Assembly (NCBI GenBank): GCA_030737875.1
Contig: JASFAX010000020.1
Span: 33,060,688 to 33,124,687, forward strand
Reading direction: 5' to 3'
Length of the DNA stretch: 64,000 nt
Source: Allium sativum
Lineage: Eukaryota > Streptophyta > Magnoliopsida > Asparagales > Amaryllidaceae
In this document: piece by piece, positions 30,601 through 43,422 of the stretch
Layout: each line of letters starts with the position of its first letter
Position numbering within the stretch: the first letter of the stretch is position 1
Position numbers and translations under genes: made by a program
The notes under the pieces: model-generated
What the model saw: the letters and a program-made list of their open reading frames with translations, nothing else
Told to the model about the DNA's origin: nothing
The model's database searches: none

Positions 30601-33600
30601 TGTAACACCCCGCCTCCGCTAGGGTCACTCGCAAAGGAATGCACTAGCTTTAGAGGGGCATTATTGGTAAACATGCACAGAAATATCACAAGACAGAACA
30701 TATAACATAGCGGAAGTAAAATTAAACTTTCATAAACATTAATAATTAAGGTCTAAAGCCTTTTACATCAGAGTACATCAAAACCTGTCTTGCAATAATA
30801 AAGAAGCATAAAGACTTTTTCATAAATTATTCCCCAAGTAAAAACAGTAAAGTAGCCATAGCCAAGGAAAGTCCAAGCCATCCATGATGACCTTCAAGCA
30901 GAAGAAGTCCGAACTAAACAGCAGTATTTCCTCCCTGTAACCTGGGGGGGAACGGAAGATAAGAGGCGAAACAAAACGGGTCAGTCAAAAAGACTGAGTA
31001 AGCCCTATCTACTATTAGCATAATAACTAGTAAAGTTAACTGACATGAGAAACTGAGATGAACATAAGCATGATAACAAGATAGATAAGCTAAATCAAAA
31101 TAACAGGATGAACTACTGAACTCAGATAAACTAAGGTGTCATGATAAATTACGATGTCAAGATAAAACAAGGTATCACATCGTCAGGTTTCTATCAAGTA
31201 TAATATCCCCAAGATATCTATCACGTATAACGTCCCATGGTATCTATCCTGTACATCTGCTCTGCACCTACCGTACTAGTATCCCAACTGTATCATGTGT
31301 TATCCGTGAATGACCCTTACTCAAAAGTCGTATAATGGTCCATGTCAACCTAATATATCGCATATATAGGTTACTCAACTCGTATGTTTTATTCCATGAA
31401 AGTGTTCAGTCCCTTGCCGTAGACAATACGGGCTTTCCCATGAGGTTCTATACTACTTTAACATAGTTCCAGGATCCTTAAGATCGGTTTGGACTGTTAC
31501 CCTAAACCTAGCTAGGGTCTTCCAGCATGAATTATCGTTTGTACAACTAGGACTTATGCTACCTAGGGCTACTAGGGATTACGCTTACCTATTGCACGTT
31601 TTCGTATCTTGGTTCTGGTTCAACCACCCAGGCCACTAGGATTTACGCTAACCATCAACCGCGCCCTTTTTCCCACGCATTCATCGTGAATCGTTTTCCA
31701 TGACTGTATGCACATGTATCACATCGTGCCATCCGAGTCCTGTCACAGGGCAGACCAGGAAATACAGGACTCGGTCGGGAGCTTTCGATTTATCTGCCGA
31801 TGCAGATGCTAAGGTCTGTTTTTCTATACGTGGCTATGGTCCCACGCGACCCATCCCTCAACTAGTGAAAGACAAGACAGGATAAATCCTGTATGAGAAC
31901 ACAACACTGGCCAACCCACATCCAAGCCTTACCGCAACCATAATTAGATAGCAATTATGGTCTATTGGTTGTTCTCTGCCTTTCCGTACGTACACGCTTG
32001 ACCAAAGATGGTAGGTAGCCTGACGAAAATGCTATCTAGGGTACGACCGTGTATCGTCGACTATCCCCTATCCATCCCCGTCTTTAGGTTGCTCGTATAG
32101 AAACCAAGGCATACTCTTGGTTCTTCTAACGCAGACCTTAACCTTTCATGAGCCTAGTATGATCACCTGGCAGCTCACAGAGGGATCCCAAGAATATCCT
32201 CACGTTCCCCCGAAGCCGCTGCTTCGCTACCCAGTTCGCTGGAGCCTTTATCTAAATCAGATACTTGCTCCTACTCGTATACTTAAACGATGACCTACCG
32301 TATCAGGTTACTCATTTATCTATGAACTGGTCCAAATTTCCTTGACTAAGAATCATTACTTAGTTATTCTTCAACTAGGGTTTACCACTTAGCCTTATTC
32401 CCGTTATCCTTGTTAACTACGGTTACCCACCTAATCCTCCGAATTAGGGTTTATATAACAGATTAAGTCTCACTTAAGTTCATAACTTAATCCCGTCTAC
32501 AAATCATGTCAAAATTGGCTAAGTATCCAAGTTCGAGACTTAACCCGTCTACAAATCATGTCAAAATTGGCTAAGTATCCAAGTTCAAGACTTAACCCTA
32601 CAAACCATGCTCAAGTTGGTTAAGTATATATTAACTTGACCCTATCAAATTACTTAGTCAAACCGGTCAAGTGTATTCAAGCGATTCATGACTTAGCCTT
32701 ATCATGTTTTCACGTTATATTGGTTAAGTATGGGTTAACTTAACCTCAATAAATTCACGAGTTAGATTGGTTAAGTATAGATCACTTAACCACATCAAAT
32801 TAACGAGTTAGATTGGTTAAGTTTAGGTCACTTAACCGCATCAAATTAACGGGTTAGATTGGTTAAGTATAGGTCACTTAACCACATCAAATTAACGAGT
32901 TAGATTAGTTAAGTGTTTAACTTAACCCCATTAAACTACCAAGTGGGATTAATTAAGTCTAGGCTAACTTAGCCCCATCCGATTATCATGTTTAGACTAG
33001 TTGAGTCTAATCTTAACCCCATCCATTAACCGTATCTTTCGGTTAAGTGTCATTAAGAAAACTTACTTAACCTTACCAAATTATCGTGTTGGATTGATTA
33101 AGTGTTGGTTAACTTAACCCCGTCCACTAGTCGTATAAAAATGGTTAAGTGTCATTAGGCAAATCAAGTTACTTAACCTACCCAACCTTGTCATGTTTTG
33201 TTAAGTATCATTAGCCTAATCAATTTACTTAACCCCTTTGTCCATGTCATATTTGGTTAAGAGTCATTAATCAAATTAACTTAACCCTATCATGTGGCAT
33301 TAATTACTTAATGCACCTCAACCTCTCACATTAGACTTTGTTGTGGTTACTAGTTAAGCCGGTCGATTCCGGGTAGCTTTACACCACAACTTGGTCTAAC
33401 CTCGGGTTCAAGCACAACATGACCAACTTCTCACATTGGGTCTTATGGTTTGCAACTACTAGTTAGGCCGGTCGGTTCCGGGTAGTTTTACGTTGCAAAC
33501 TCAACTCAACCTCGAGTTGGCCACACTTATATTATCTAAGTGTCATGTTCATCATGTTTCCAAGACATGTTACAAGTTTTTCAAGCATTTGGGTAGACCT

Positions 33601-35218
33601 AACTTAATAGGTAAATTCCCCAAGGGTAGACCTAACTTAATAGGTAAATTCCCAAGCTTGTGTTTTTATGCATACTTACATGTCAACTTCCATGTTATAT
33701 TTCAAGTCATGTTTTCAAGTATAAATACATGTCATATTTAACGTTACACATTGTCATGTTTATACCCATTTACCCACATCATGTTCATGTCATTATGTTT
33801 TCCCATAATGTGACCCCAACGCTTTTAAACTCGCATATACGTTCGCAACAACGTAATGGATTAAAAGAAGAGACTTGACAAAGGCATGACAAAAATGGAT
33901 ATTAAGCCACAAGTTAATCATGGTGGAAAATGAGGCACAAATGTGTTCATTAGCTTGCATGTTACATTCTTAAGCGTCAAAAACATGCATAAACCCAAAC
34001 TTGGCACATAAACGAATCATGGTGACAAAAGACATGGAATGATGACTAGTAACTCGCATATATCATCATATAAGGGTTATGACTTCATATGCAAGTTGAC
34101 ATAAAGATTATGAAGGTTCTCATGTTGCATAATGCAACATTTCAACATAAAGGTTGTAGCTTTTAGCTCATGAGATCAAGATAATGACTTCATAAACTTG
34201 CATGACATGATAGCATGTATCATTCTCAATGATGAAACCCAAACTTGCAACATGAACATTTAACTTCATAGTTAATATCTAAGAGTAGGGAAAGGGCTTA
34301 CATTGCTATGAAGGCACAAATCGATTAGATGAAAGATTGAGACAAAGCCTATGCATGTCATCATCCTAAAACCCAAAAATGAAAGCTCCAAATCAATCAA
34401 AACCCCATCTTTATGAACAAAGATCAAAGCTTTAGCCTTGAAATCAACTTGAGAGGCTCTCATACTAACATAGAAACTCTCTAACACTCTCATGATCATG
34501 AAACCTCTCATAGAAATGAAGTGGAGGCTAGGATTTTGAGTGGAGGCCATGAGAGGAGCAATTTTGCCATAGTTTAGTTGCATGAATGAATAATGAGGAT
34601 TTAGGATAGGTTAGGGTCTTATTTATAGATTAGGCAAGTGTTTTAGGCCATAGGATTAAACCTAGATTCAATCCAAGCCATCAAAGCATGTCTTGGGGAA
34701 GAAGTCTAGTGTAGGAACCATCTAGGGCCTTTAGATTAAAGATGAACCATGAGAACCATCCAAATGCAAAATCTACATTTGAGCGAATCGGCCCACGGGT
34801 TGACAGCCAAACACCCTGGATTAACCCCTAGTCGACCCAGCGGGCTTGGGTCGACCTCAAAAATCGGCCGGTTCGGTTATTCCCCTCTCCCAATTCGCTG
34901 TTTTGAACATTTTTGCATGTTTATTTATTTAATTTTCAATTATATATATATATATATATATATATATCAATATATATATTTCTCTGCGCAACCCATTTCA
35001 CTTAATTAAGTATACTTTAATTTGGGAATTTTTCGTGAAACTTCGCGAGGCCATATCTTGGTCATACGGACTCCGATTTTCGAAAACTCAGACTCTATTT
35101 CGCGTATTTTTCCGAGACGAACGCAATGGCATAGCCCGTTTCCCTTGATTCATATTTTACAGTTTAATTCTGCCTCCATTTATGTTATAACAGGTTATTG
35201 AAAATATGGGTTGTTACA
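30601..35218 (-). mobile_element. Element F 3' LTR (left copy)
   Basis: Starts TGTAACACCCCGCC and ends GGGTTGTTACA on the + strand. Inverted landmarks: CCGAGTCC hairpin 31733-31774, GGTTAAGT array 32500-33300, twin hairpins 33331-33508, 30-bp motifs 33591 and 33624, TATA box 34620-34627, two GTCGAC (34831, 34850; 19 bp apart), TA repeat 34940-34970, start block about 35050-35130. Confidence 0.93.
34620..34627 (-). promoter_or_regulatory. TATA box of F 3' LTR
   Basis: TATAAATA on the minus strand, followed by AGACCCTAACC. The counterpart in the 5' LTR is at 41210-41217. Confidence 0.7.
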
Positions 35219-35233
35219 TTCTCCCCACCTTTT
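35219..35233 (-). other. Polypurine tract of element F
   Basis: On the minus strand AAAAGGTGGGGAGAA directly before the 3' LTR; identical to the A tract. Confidence 0.9.
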
Positions 35234-37175
35234 AGGATTTCGTCCCCGAAATCTCCATGTTAGGAAGAACATATCCTACCATCCATCATCCATCTACTCA
35301 AAACATCATCCACAAGCAACCATTGTCCTTAGATCATTTCTAATGCTGTATGAATATATGCAAAACGTGTGTGTACATGTTCCTTAGCTAATGCTAATGA
35401 TCAGGCCTGAATAATCTTTCTAATGCAAAATATGTATAGTGCCATGAATCCAACATGTATGCAAATAGTCCTAGTCATATAGATACTATATGCGTGCACA
35501 ATCATTCATTCATATGCAACAACCGCATGATAATACATTCGATTTCATCCATAAACAAGTATAAATACTCGTGCATATGCAATATGAAATGTGACCGAGT
35601 CGAGTTAGTATCTAATGTGTATTCGCGCATCCACGAGCAACCACTTGCAACCATATCAATCATAACATGTTTCAAATACATGTTTACATCCATAGGGTTC
35701 TACCTAGAATTCCCTGAAACAGGGTCGAGAAGATAAACAGGACAAACTCCTTACAGGGTTTGTAACGGAGAATAGGACCGAGAGGATGTCCACAAAAGAT
35801 AGCCTACAAGTAAGCTCTACTGAAAACAGGGATCAAGGATATACTCCCAAAAAGAGATATCATGCGCGTATCTAGTCTTTGACCATCAAAGTTGTCTTTT
35901 AACTTCGCGATTTTGTAGCTACTTATTCCTGTTTCCATAACATGAGCTGGAACTCATTTCTTCGTCGCCTCTCGTTCCACTTGCACTTATCCTTTTCCTA
36001 GAATACTTGACGCAAACATGACTGCGTACTCATGATCTCATGCAAGCTTTCCAAAATTCACTAGTGAATCTTGGATCTCGTTTATATACTATAAGGCATT
36101 CCATGTAGAAGAACTTTCTCTTGAAAGTAAACAGATGTCAATCAGGTTATCATGCGCACTTACTAGGGTGATCTCTATAACCCATGCATAAATGAAGTAA
36201 ACCATCCGTCTTATTGGCGAACACCACTCGATCGGGCTTCAAATTTCCAATAAAGGCATCAAGGGATTCTAAGTAACTAGTCATGACAGAACCTCAAAAA
36301 GGTTACCCGATACTTCGAGGGCATTACCAAGGCTAGTCAAAAGGTCTAACTACCCTCCTATCAAAACCGAGAGTGGCACCCCCTACTGGATAACCACTTC
36401 ATCCCTAGAATCCATCCATAGCTTATAAACATAAGCAATATTTCCAAACTCAACACTTGGCATAGACATTCCCAAATCCAAACAAGTCATGTATAAATGG
36501 ACTGATTCTCCAATAGGACTTTGAGACAAAAATGGGATTCTCTATTACGCTAGTACTTAAGGTGCAGAGACTCAACTATCGAAGCAGACTTAAATGATAC
36601 GAACAACGAAGTCCTAACGGGATGATAGAGAAGAAAAGCAAAACCTTTAACAAGATCGTTACCCTCCTTCCGAGGTACTCTAGAAATGAGAGCATACTAC
36701 TGCCCTCCCGATGATCTTGTCCTTGTCCCATAATACTTAACTATCCGCCCCGTTTTACCATGCCAAAGGTACTCTCTCGTCATGGGTTTCATTGTTCATC
36801 TTTCTCCCTCCATTGAGGACTAAGCCATACCAACAAGTTGCTCATCCTTAAGCTCGTATCCTTTATCCTTCTTTCTCACGATCCTTTCTTATAACGCGGC
36901 CACTGGTCTCTCGAGAACCACCTCCATCGTATGGAAAGCACTTTCGTAGGTAGAAAAGACTAGTCGCAGTTAAAACTACTGTGACTACAGATGGAGGAAA
37001 GAAAGGAAAAGAGACTCAATTAAGGAAACAAGGATAGTGCTAATGGCCTTTGGGGAATAGCCTTTTTCTTTTAAAAGAAAATTTTATTGAAAAACGCTTC
37101 TTTGTAAACGGTTTTTTTTTTTCAAATAGTTTTCAGAAGGTCTTTAAAAACTTTTGCCCAGTCTGGTAACCTTCT
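35234..37175 (-). mobile_element. Internal region of element F
   Basis: About 1.94 kb, inverted relative to A and collinear with it: 3' noncoding part (35234-35880), fossil (about 35880-36960), and a leader with a T-rich tract near 37112-37121. No intact ORF; the short ORFs near 35455-35736 are chance. Confidence 0.85.
35880..36960 (-). pseudogene. Collapsed gag-pol fossil of element F
   Basis: The same order of scraps as in A and B on the minus strand: Gag piece with ERPV (about 36905), protease region (about 36280-36690), RT start (about 36200-36225, ADGS-like segment), integrase piece with TSEFW (about 36050-36080), C-terminal piece (about 35930-36005). Shares the large deletions with A and B, while small indels differ. 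Confidence 0.7.
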
Positions 37176-37187
37176 GCTCTGATACCA
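37176..37187 (-). other. Primer-binding site of element F
   Basis: TGGTATCAGAGC on the minus strand, two bases from the 5' LTR. Confidence 0.9.
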
Positions 37188-37189
37188 CA

Positions 37190-40100
37190 TGTAACACCCC
37201 GCCTCCACTAGGGTCACTCGCAAAGGAATGCACTAGCTTTAGAGGGGCATTATTGGTAAACATGCACAGAAATATCACAAGACAGAACATATAACATAGC
37301 GGAAGTAAAATCAAACTTTCATAAACATTAATAATTAAGGTCTAAAGCCTTTTACATCAGAGTACATCAAAACCTGTCTTGCAATAATAAAGAAGCATAA
37401 AGACTTTTTCATAAATTATTCCCCAAGTAAAAACAGTAAAGTAGCCATAGCCAAGGAAAGTCCAAGCCATCCATGATGACCTTCAAGCAGAAGAAGTCCG
37501 AACTAAACAGCAGTATTTCCTCCCTGTAACCTGGGGGGGAAACGGAAGATAAGAGGCGAAACAAAACGGGTCAGTCAAAAAGACTGAGTAAGCCCTATCT
37601 ACTATTAGCATAAAAACTAGTAAAGTTAACTGACATGAGAAACTGAGATGAACATAAGCATGATAACAAGATAGATAAGCTAAATCAAAATAACAGGATG
37701 AACTACTGAACTCAGATAAACTAAGGTGTCATGATAAATTACGATGTCAAGATAAAACAAGGTATCACATCGTCAGGTTTCTATCAAGTATAATATCCCC
37801 AAGATATCTATCACGTATAACGTCCCATGGTACCTATCCTGTACATCTGCTCTGCACCTACCGTACTAGTATCCCAACTGTATCATGTGTTATCCGTGAA
37901 TGACCCTTACTCAAAAGTCGTATAATGGTCCATGTCAACCTAATATATCGGATATATAGGTTACTCAACTCGTATGTTTTATTCCATGAAAGTGTTCAGT
38001 CCCTTGCCGTAGACAATACGGGCTTTCCCATGAGGTTCTATACTACTTTAACATAGTTCCAGGATCCTTAAGATCGGTTTGGACTGTTACCCTAAACCTA
38101 GCTAGGGTCTTCCAGCATGAATTATCGTTTGTACAACTAGGACTTATGCTACCTAGGGCTACTAGGGATTACGCTTACCTATTGCACGTTTTCGTATCTT
38201 GGTTCTGGTTCAACCACCCAGGCCACTGGGATTTACGCTAACCATCAACCGCGCCCTTTTTCCCACGCATTCATCGTGAATCGTTTTCCATGACTGTATG
38301 CACATGTATCACATCGTGCCATCCGAGTCCTGTCACAGGGCAGACCAGGAAATACAGGACTCGGTCGGGAGCTTTCGATTTATCTGCCGATGCAGATGCT
38401 AAGGTCTGTTTTTCTATATGTGGCTATGGTCCCACGCGACCCCTCCCTCAACTAGTGAAAGACAAGACAGGATAAATCCTGTATGAGAACACAACACTGG
38501 CCAACCCACATCCAAGCCTTACCGCAACCATAATTAGATAGCAATTATGGTCTATTGGGTGTTCTCTGCCTTTCCGTACGTACACGCTTGACCAAAGATG
38601 GTAGGTAGCCTGACGAAAATGCTATCTAGGATACGACCGTGTATCGTCGACTATCCCCTATCCATCCCCGTCTTTAGGTTGCTCGTATAGAAACCAAGGC
38701 ATACTCTTGGTTCTTCTAACGCAGACCTTAACCTTTCATGAGCCTAGTATGATCACCTAGCAGCTCACAGAGGGATCCCAAGAATATCCTCACGTTCCCC
38801 CGAAGCCACTGCTTCGCTACCCAGTTCGCTGGAGCCTTTATCTAAATCAGATACTTGCTCCTACTCGTATACTTAAACGATGACCTACCGTATCAGGTTA
38901 CTCATTTATCTATGAACTGGTCCAAATTTCCTTGACTAAGAATCATTACTTAGTTATTCTTCAACTAAGGTTTACCACTTAGCCTAATTCCCGTTATCCT
39001 TGTTAACTACGGTTACCTACCTAATCCTCCGAATTAGGGTTTATATAACAGATTAAGTGTCACTTAAGTTCATGACTTAATCCCGTCTACAAATCATGTC
39101 AAAATTGGCTAAGTATCCAAGTTCGAGACTTAACCCGTCTACAAATCATGTCAAAATTGGCTAAGTATCCAAGTTCAAGACTTAACCCTACAAACCATGC
39201 TCAAGTTGGTTAAGTATATATTAACTTGACCCTATCAAATTACTTAGTCAAACCGGTCAAGTGTATTCAAGCGATTCATGACTTAGCCTTATCATGTTTT
39301 CACGTTATATTGGTTAAGTATGGGTTAACTTAACCTCAATAAATTCACGAGTTAGATTGGTTAAGTATAGATCACTTAACCACATCAAATTAACGAGTTG
39401 GATTGGTTAAGTTTAGGTCACTTAACCACATCAAATTAACGGGTTAGATTGGTTAAGTATAGGTCACTTAACCACATCAAATTAACGAGTTAGATTAGTT
39501 AAGTGTTTAACTTAACCCCATTAAACTACCAAGTGGGATTAATTAAGTCTAGGCTAACTTAGCCCCATCCGATTATCATGTTTAGACTAGTTGAGTCTAA
39601 TCTTAACCCCATCCATTAACTGTATCTTTCGGTTAAGTGTCATTAAGAAAACTTACTTAACCTTACCAAATTATCGTGTTGGATTGATTAAGTGTTGGTT
39701 AACTTAACCCCGTCCACTAGTCGTATAAAAATGGTTAAGTGTCATTAGGCAAATCAAGTTACTTAACCTACCCAACCTTGTCATGTTTTGTTAAGTATCA
39801 TTAGCCTAATCAATTTACTTAACCCCTTTGTCCATGTCATATTTGGTTAAGAGTCATTAATCAAATTAACTTAACCCTATCATGTGGCATTAATTACTTA
39901 ATGCACCTCAACCTCTCACATTAGACTTTGTTGTGGTTACTAGTTAAGCCGGTCGGTTCCGGGTAGCTTTACACCACAACTTGGTCTAACCTCGGGTTCA
40001 AGCACTACATGACCAACTTCTCACATTGGGTCTTATTGTTTGCAACTACTAGTTAGGCCGGTCGGTTCCGGGTAGTTTTACGTTGCAAACTCAACTCAAC

Positions 40101-41551
40101 CTCGAGTTGGCCACACTTATATTATCTAAGTGTCATGTTCATCATGCTTCCAAAACATGTTACAAGTTTTTCAAGCATTTGGGTAGACCTAACTTAATAG
40201 GTAAATTCCCAAAGGGTAGACCTAACTTAATAGGTAAATTCCCAAGCTTGTGTTTTTATGCATACTTACATGTCAACTTCCATGTTATATTTCAAGTCAT
40301 GTTTTCAAGTATAAACACATGTCATATTTAACGTTACACGTTGTCATGTTTATACCCATTTACCCACATCATGTTCATGTCATTATGTTTTCCCATAATG
40401 TGACCCCAACGCTTTTAAACTCGCATATACGTTCGCAACAACGTAATGGATTAAAAGAAGAGACTTGACAAAGGCATGACAAAAATGGATATTAAGCCAC
40501 AAGTTAATCATGGTGGCAAATGAGGCACAAATGTGTTCATTAGCTTGCATGTTACATTCTTAAGCGTCAAAAACATGCATAAACCCAAACTTGGCACATA
40601 AACGAATCATGGTGACAAAAGACATGGAATGATGACTAGTAACTCGCATATATCATCATATAAGGGTTATGACTTCATATGCAAGTTGACATAAAGATTA
40701 TGAAGGTTCTCATGTTGCATAATGCAACATTTCAACATAAAGGTTGTAGCTTTTAGCTCATGAGATCAAGATAATGACTTCATAAACTTGCATGACATGA
40801 TAGCATGTATCATTCACAATGATCAAACCCAAACTTGCAACATGAACATTTAACTTCATAGTTAATATCTAAGAGTAGGGAAAGGGCTTACATTGCTATG
40901 AAGGCACAAATCGATTAGATGAAAGATTGAGACAAAGCCTATGCATGTCATCATCCTAAAACCCAAAAATGAAAGCTCCAAATCAATCAAAACCCCATCT
41001 TTATGAACAAAGATCAAAGCTTTAGCCTTGAAATCAACTTGAGAGGCTCTCATACTAACATAGAAACTCTCTAACACTCTCATGATCATGAAACCTCTCA
41101 TAGAAATGAAGTGGAGGCTAGGATTTTGAGTGGAGGCCATGAGAGGAGCAATTTTGCCATAGTTTAGTTGCATGAATGAATAATGAGGATTTAGGATAGG
41201 TTAGGGTCTTATTTATAGATTAGGCAAGTGTTTTAGGCCATAGGATTAAACCTAGATTCAATCCAAGCCATCAAAGCATGTCTTGGGGAAGAAGTCAAGT
41301 GTAGGAACCATCTAGGGCCTTTAGATTAAAGATGAACCATGGGAACCATCCAAATGCAAAATCTGCATTTGAGCGAATCGGCCCACGGGTTGACAGCCAA
41401 ACACCCTGGATTAACCCCTAGTCGACCCAGCAGGCTCGAGTCGACCTCAAAAATCGGCCGGTTCGGTTATTCCCCTCTCCCAATTCGCTGTTTTGAACAT
41501 TTTTGCATATTTATTTATTTAATTTTCAATTATATATATATATATATATAT

Positions 41552-41585
<34 letters not shown>

Positions 41586-41822
41586 CTCTGTGCAATCCAT
41601 TTCACTTAATTAAGTATACTTTAATTTGGGAATTTTTCGTGAAACTTCGCGAGGCCATATCTTGGTCATACGGACTCCGATTTTCGAAAACTCAGACTCT
41701 ATTTCGCGTATTTTTCCGAGACGAACGCAATGGCATAGCCCGTTTCCCTTGATTCAGATTTTACAATTTAATTCTGCCTCCATTTATGTTATAACAGGTT
41801 ATTGAAAATACGGGTTGTTACA
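37190..41822 (-). mobile_element. Element F 5' LTR (right copy)
   Basis: 4633 bp. Same landmarks as the left copy: CCGAGTCC hairpin 38323-38364, GGTTAAGT array 39090-39900, twin hairpins about 39921-40098, 30-bp motifs 40181 and 40214, TATA box 41210-41217, GTCGAC near 41421 and 41440. Its TA repeat (41530-41583) is longer than in the left copy. Confidence 0.93.
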
Positions 41823-41827
41823 CGAAA
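41823..41827. repeat. Right target-site duplication of element F (CGAAA)
   Basis: Matches 30596-30600. Confidence 0.93.
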
Positions 41828-42478
41828 TCACCGCAACATATATAAATTTACATTGTTAACATTATACAACACAGTGTGGTTCCAATTCTCAATCCACATC
41901 AAATCACGTTCTATTTCTATTCACATCTCAAACATAACTAAACTTAAGAATAACCACCAGATTATACCATCAAGTTAACAAACACTAGAATGAGTTCATT
42001 ACCCATTTCATGATAAGTTTTACCATTAAAGGTATAGAATAGTACGTTCATTGCCAATAAATGAATGTGAATATAAATCAAGTTTAGCATGTTCATCACC
42101 TACAAACTAATATAAACATAAATCAATTTCACATATAGGCATCGTTCTACGTTCAAATTATACAATCCATGATATAAAAAGAATTATGTTTAAATCAACG
42201 TATTAACTGCACTTACAACAACAGAGAAGTCTTGAATTCTGAAGTCTGAATTCTGTAATTGATTACCGTTCCCTTGATGTAGGCAAATTAGTTTTTAACT
42301 GTTGTAAAGCTTTCCCCTGGTTGGTGGCGGCTATTCCAGGTTACAGACTGACATCATGACGGCCATTGTTTTAATTTTGATTTGGTTTTTAGGTTTGAGT
42401 CTACAAGTGTTTTTATAGAGTTTAGGATTAATTTAGGCCGTCCGATCAACACAAGAGCAACCAAAACCATCCAAGGAG
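41828..42478 (-). mobile_element. Relic LTR G between F and C
   Basis: Continuation of the DNA left of F. No gene. 42280-42478 resembles the leader/TATA part of a minus-strand LTR: TTTTATAGAG at 42411 gives TATAAAA on the minus strand, preceded upstream by GGCCGTCCGATC like GAGCCGCTAGATC in D. C inserted in it; the rest of G should lie beyond the right end of the window. Confidence 0.45.
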
Positions 42479-43226
42479 TGTAATGACCCGGATAATTGAC
42501 GGTGTAATAAATAACTTATTTAATTATTTAAATAACGAATATATTATTTAATCGTCGACGTGAGAACGTATAATTATATATTAATTAAAAATCGAGCTCG
42601 AAATGACGCTGCAGTTCGTAAATTGGCGATTTGAACTTCAACTGAATGTACATGTTTCGTTTTAAATTGGATTTCTGTGAAACAAGAAACGTGTGGAGCT
42701 GGTGGAGTATATCTTTCTAGTGGAAGAGAAAAATCGGGATTTCATCCTGTAGATTTGGAGATATGTCCAAATCAAATTTTAAAATAGTCGTTACAGAATC
42801 GTTTATCGACCGTATCGGTATATTCGATATAACTAGAGATCGGGTTCGAATTTAGACAAGATTCTTTTGAGACGTAGTGATAATTTAATTTTTAGAATTT
42901 TACTGAAATTTTTAATTTATTAAATAAGCAACTTTTTATCTGGAGTATTGTGCACCCTGTAATCAACATTTTGGGGTTTCACAATATGAGTTAATCTACC
43001 AGTATTATTATATTTTTGGGATCACGGCACATTACTCGATTTAATGATATTTTCATATCAGTCCATGGACAAACAGAGTTTCGTATAATGGGGTACTCTA
43101 AAATGTAAAACAAATATCTCCTAATCCATTCCTTTTCTCTGATCAAACTAAAGGCCACATACTCCATTTCTCTTCAACCGCAGAAATCACGTGGAAGTCC
43201 AGAGACCACGTCTACGAATAAAATCC

Positions 43227-43234
43227 TATAAATA
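43227..43234 (+). promoter_or_regulatory. TATA box of C 5' LTR
   Basis: TATAAATA, followed by CTACCCTTAAAACCTAATC. Counterpart in the 3' LTR at 60599-60606. Confidence 0.7.
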
Positions 43235-43417
43235 AGCTACCCTTAAAACCTAATCTCGTCACTTTCTCCAGAAAGAAATCTGTAGCCGCCACTTATTCTT
43301 CAAAGAAAAACCAATTCATGATCGATAAAAAAAATCAAACGAAAAGTAAAACAAATTCGAAACTAAATAGGAAACTGTGAACTTGAATTCGTGGATAACT
43401 GTGAAGCGATGAGTGGA

Positions 43418-43422
43418 ATTAT
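43418..43422. repeat. Left target-site duplication of element E (ATTAT)
   Basis: ATTAT also follows E at 55028-55032. The uninterrupted C 3' LTR (about 60783-60805) has one ATTAT at this point: GTGGAATTATTTTTGGG. Confidence 0.97.

Larger units (their letters stand above)
30601..41822 (-). mobile_element. Element F: complete non-autonomous LTR retrotransposon
   Basis: An 11,222-bp minus-strand element with LTRs of 4618 and 4633 bp, a tRNA-iMet PBS, a PPT and target duplication CGAAA. Its inner region is the same collapsed gag-pol skeleton as A and B. The R-U5 side of its LTRs matches A, whereas the U3 side matches E almost base for base. LTRs differ by few substitutions plus a TA-repeat length change, so the insertion is fairly recent. 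Confidence 0.95.
42479..43422 (+). mobile_element. Element C 5' LTR, part 1
   Basis: Starts TGTAATGACCCGG; aligns with 59852-60797. Contains the TATA box and the start of the transcribed part. Element E follows at 43423, about 190 bp downstream of the TATA box, so a full-length C transcript from this LTR is interrupted. Confidence 0.93.

Noticed and set aside
34272..41173. 103-residue minus-strand ORFs 34272-34583 and 40862-41173 in both F LTRs
   Set aside because: Identical because the LTRs are. They begin in the predicted leader and could be short upstream ORFs, but have no domain and no independent support.
43131..43420. Possible host gene promoter and 5' leader (TATA box with A-rich leader)
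   Set aside because: This is the C LTR promoter, repeated at 60500-60790.
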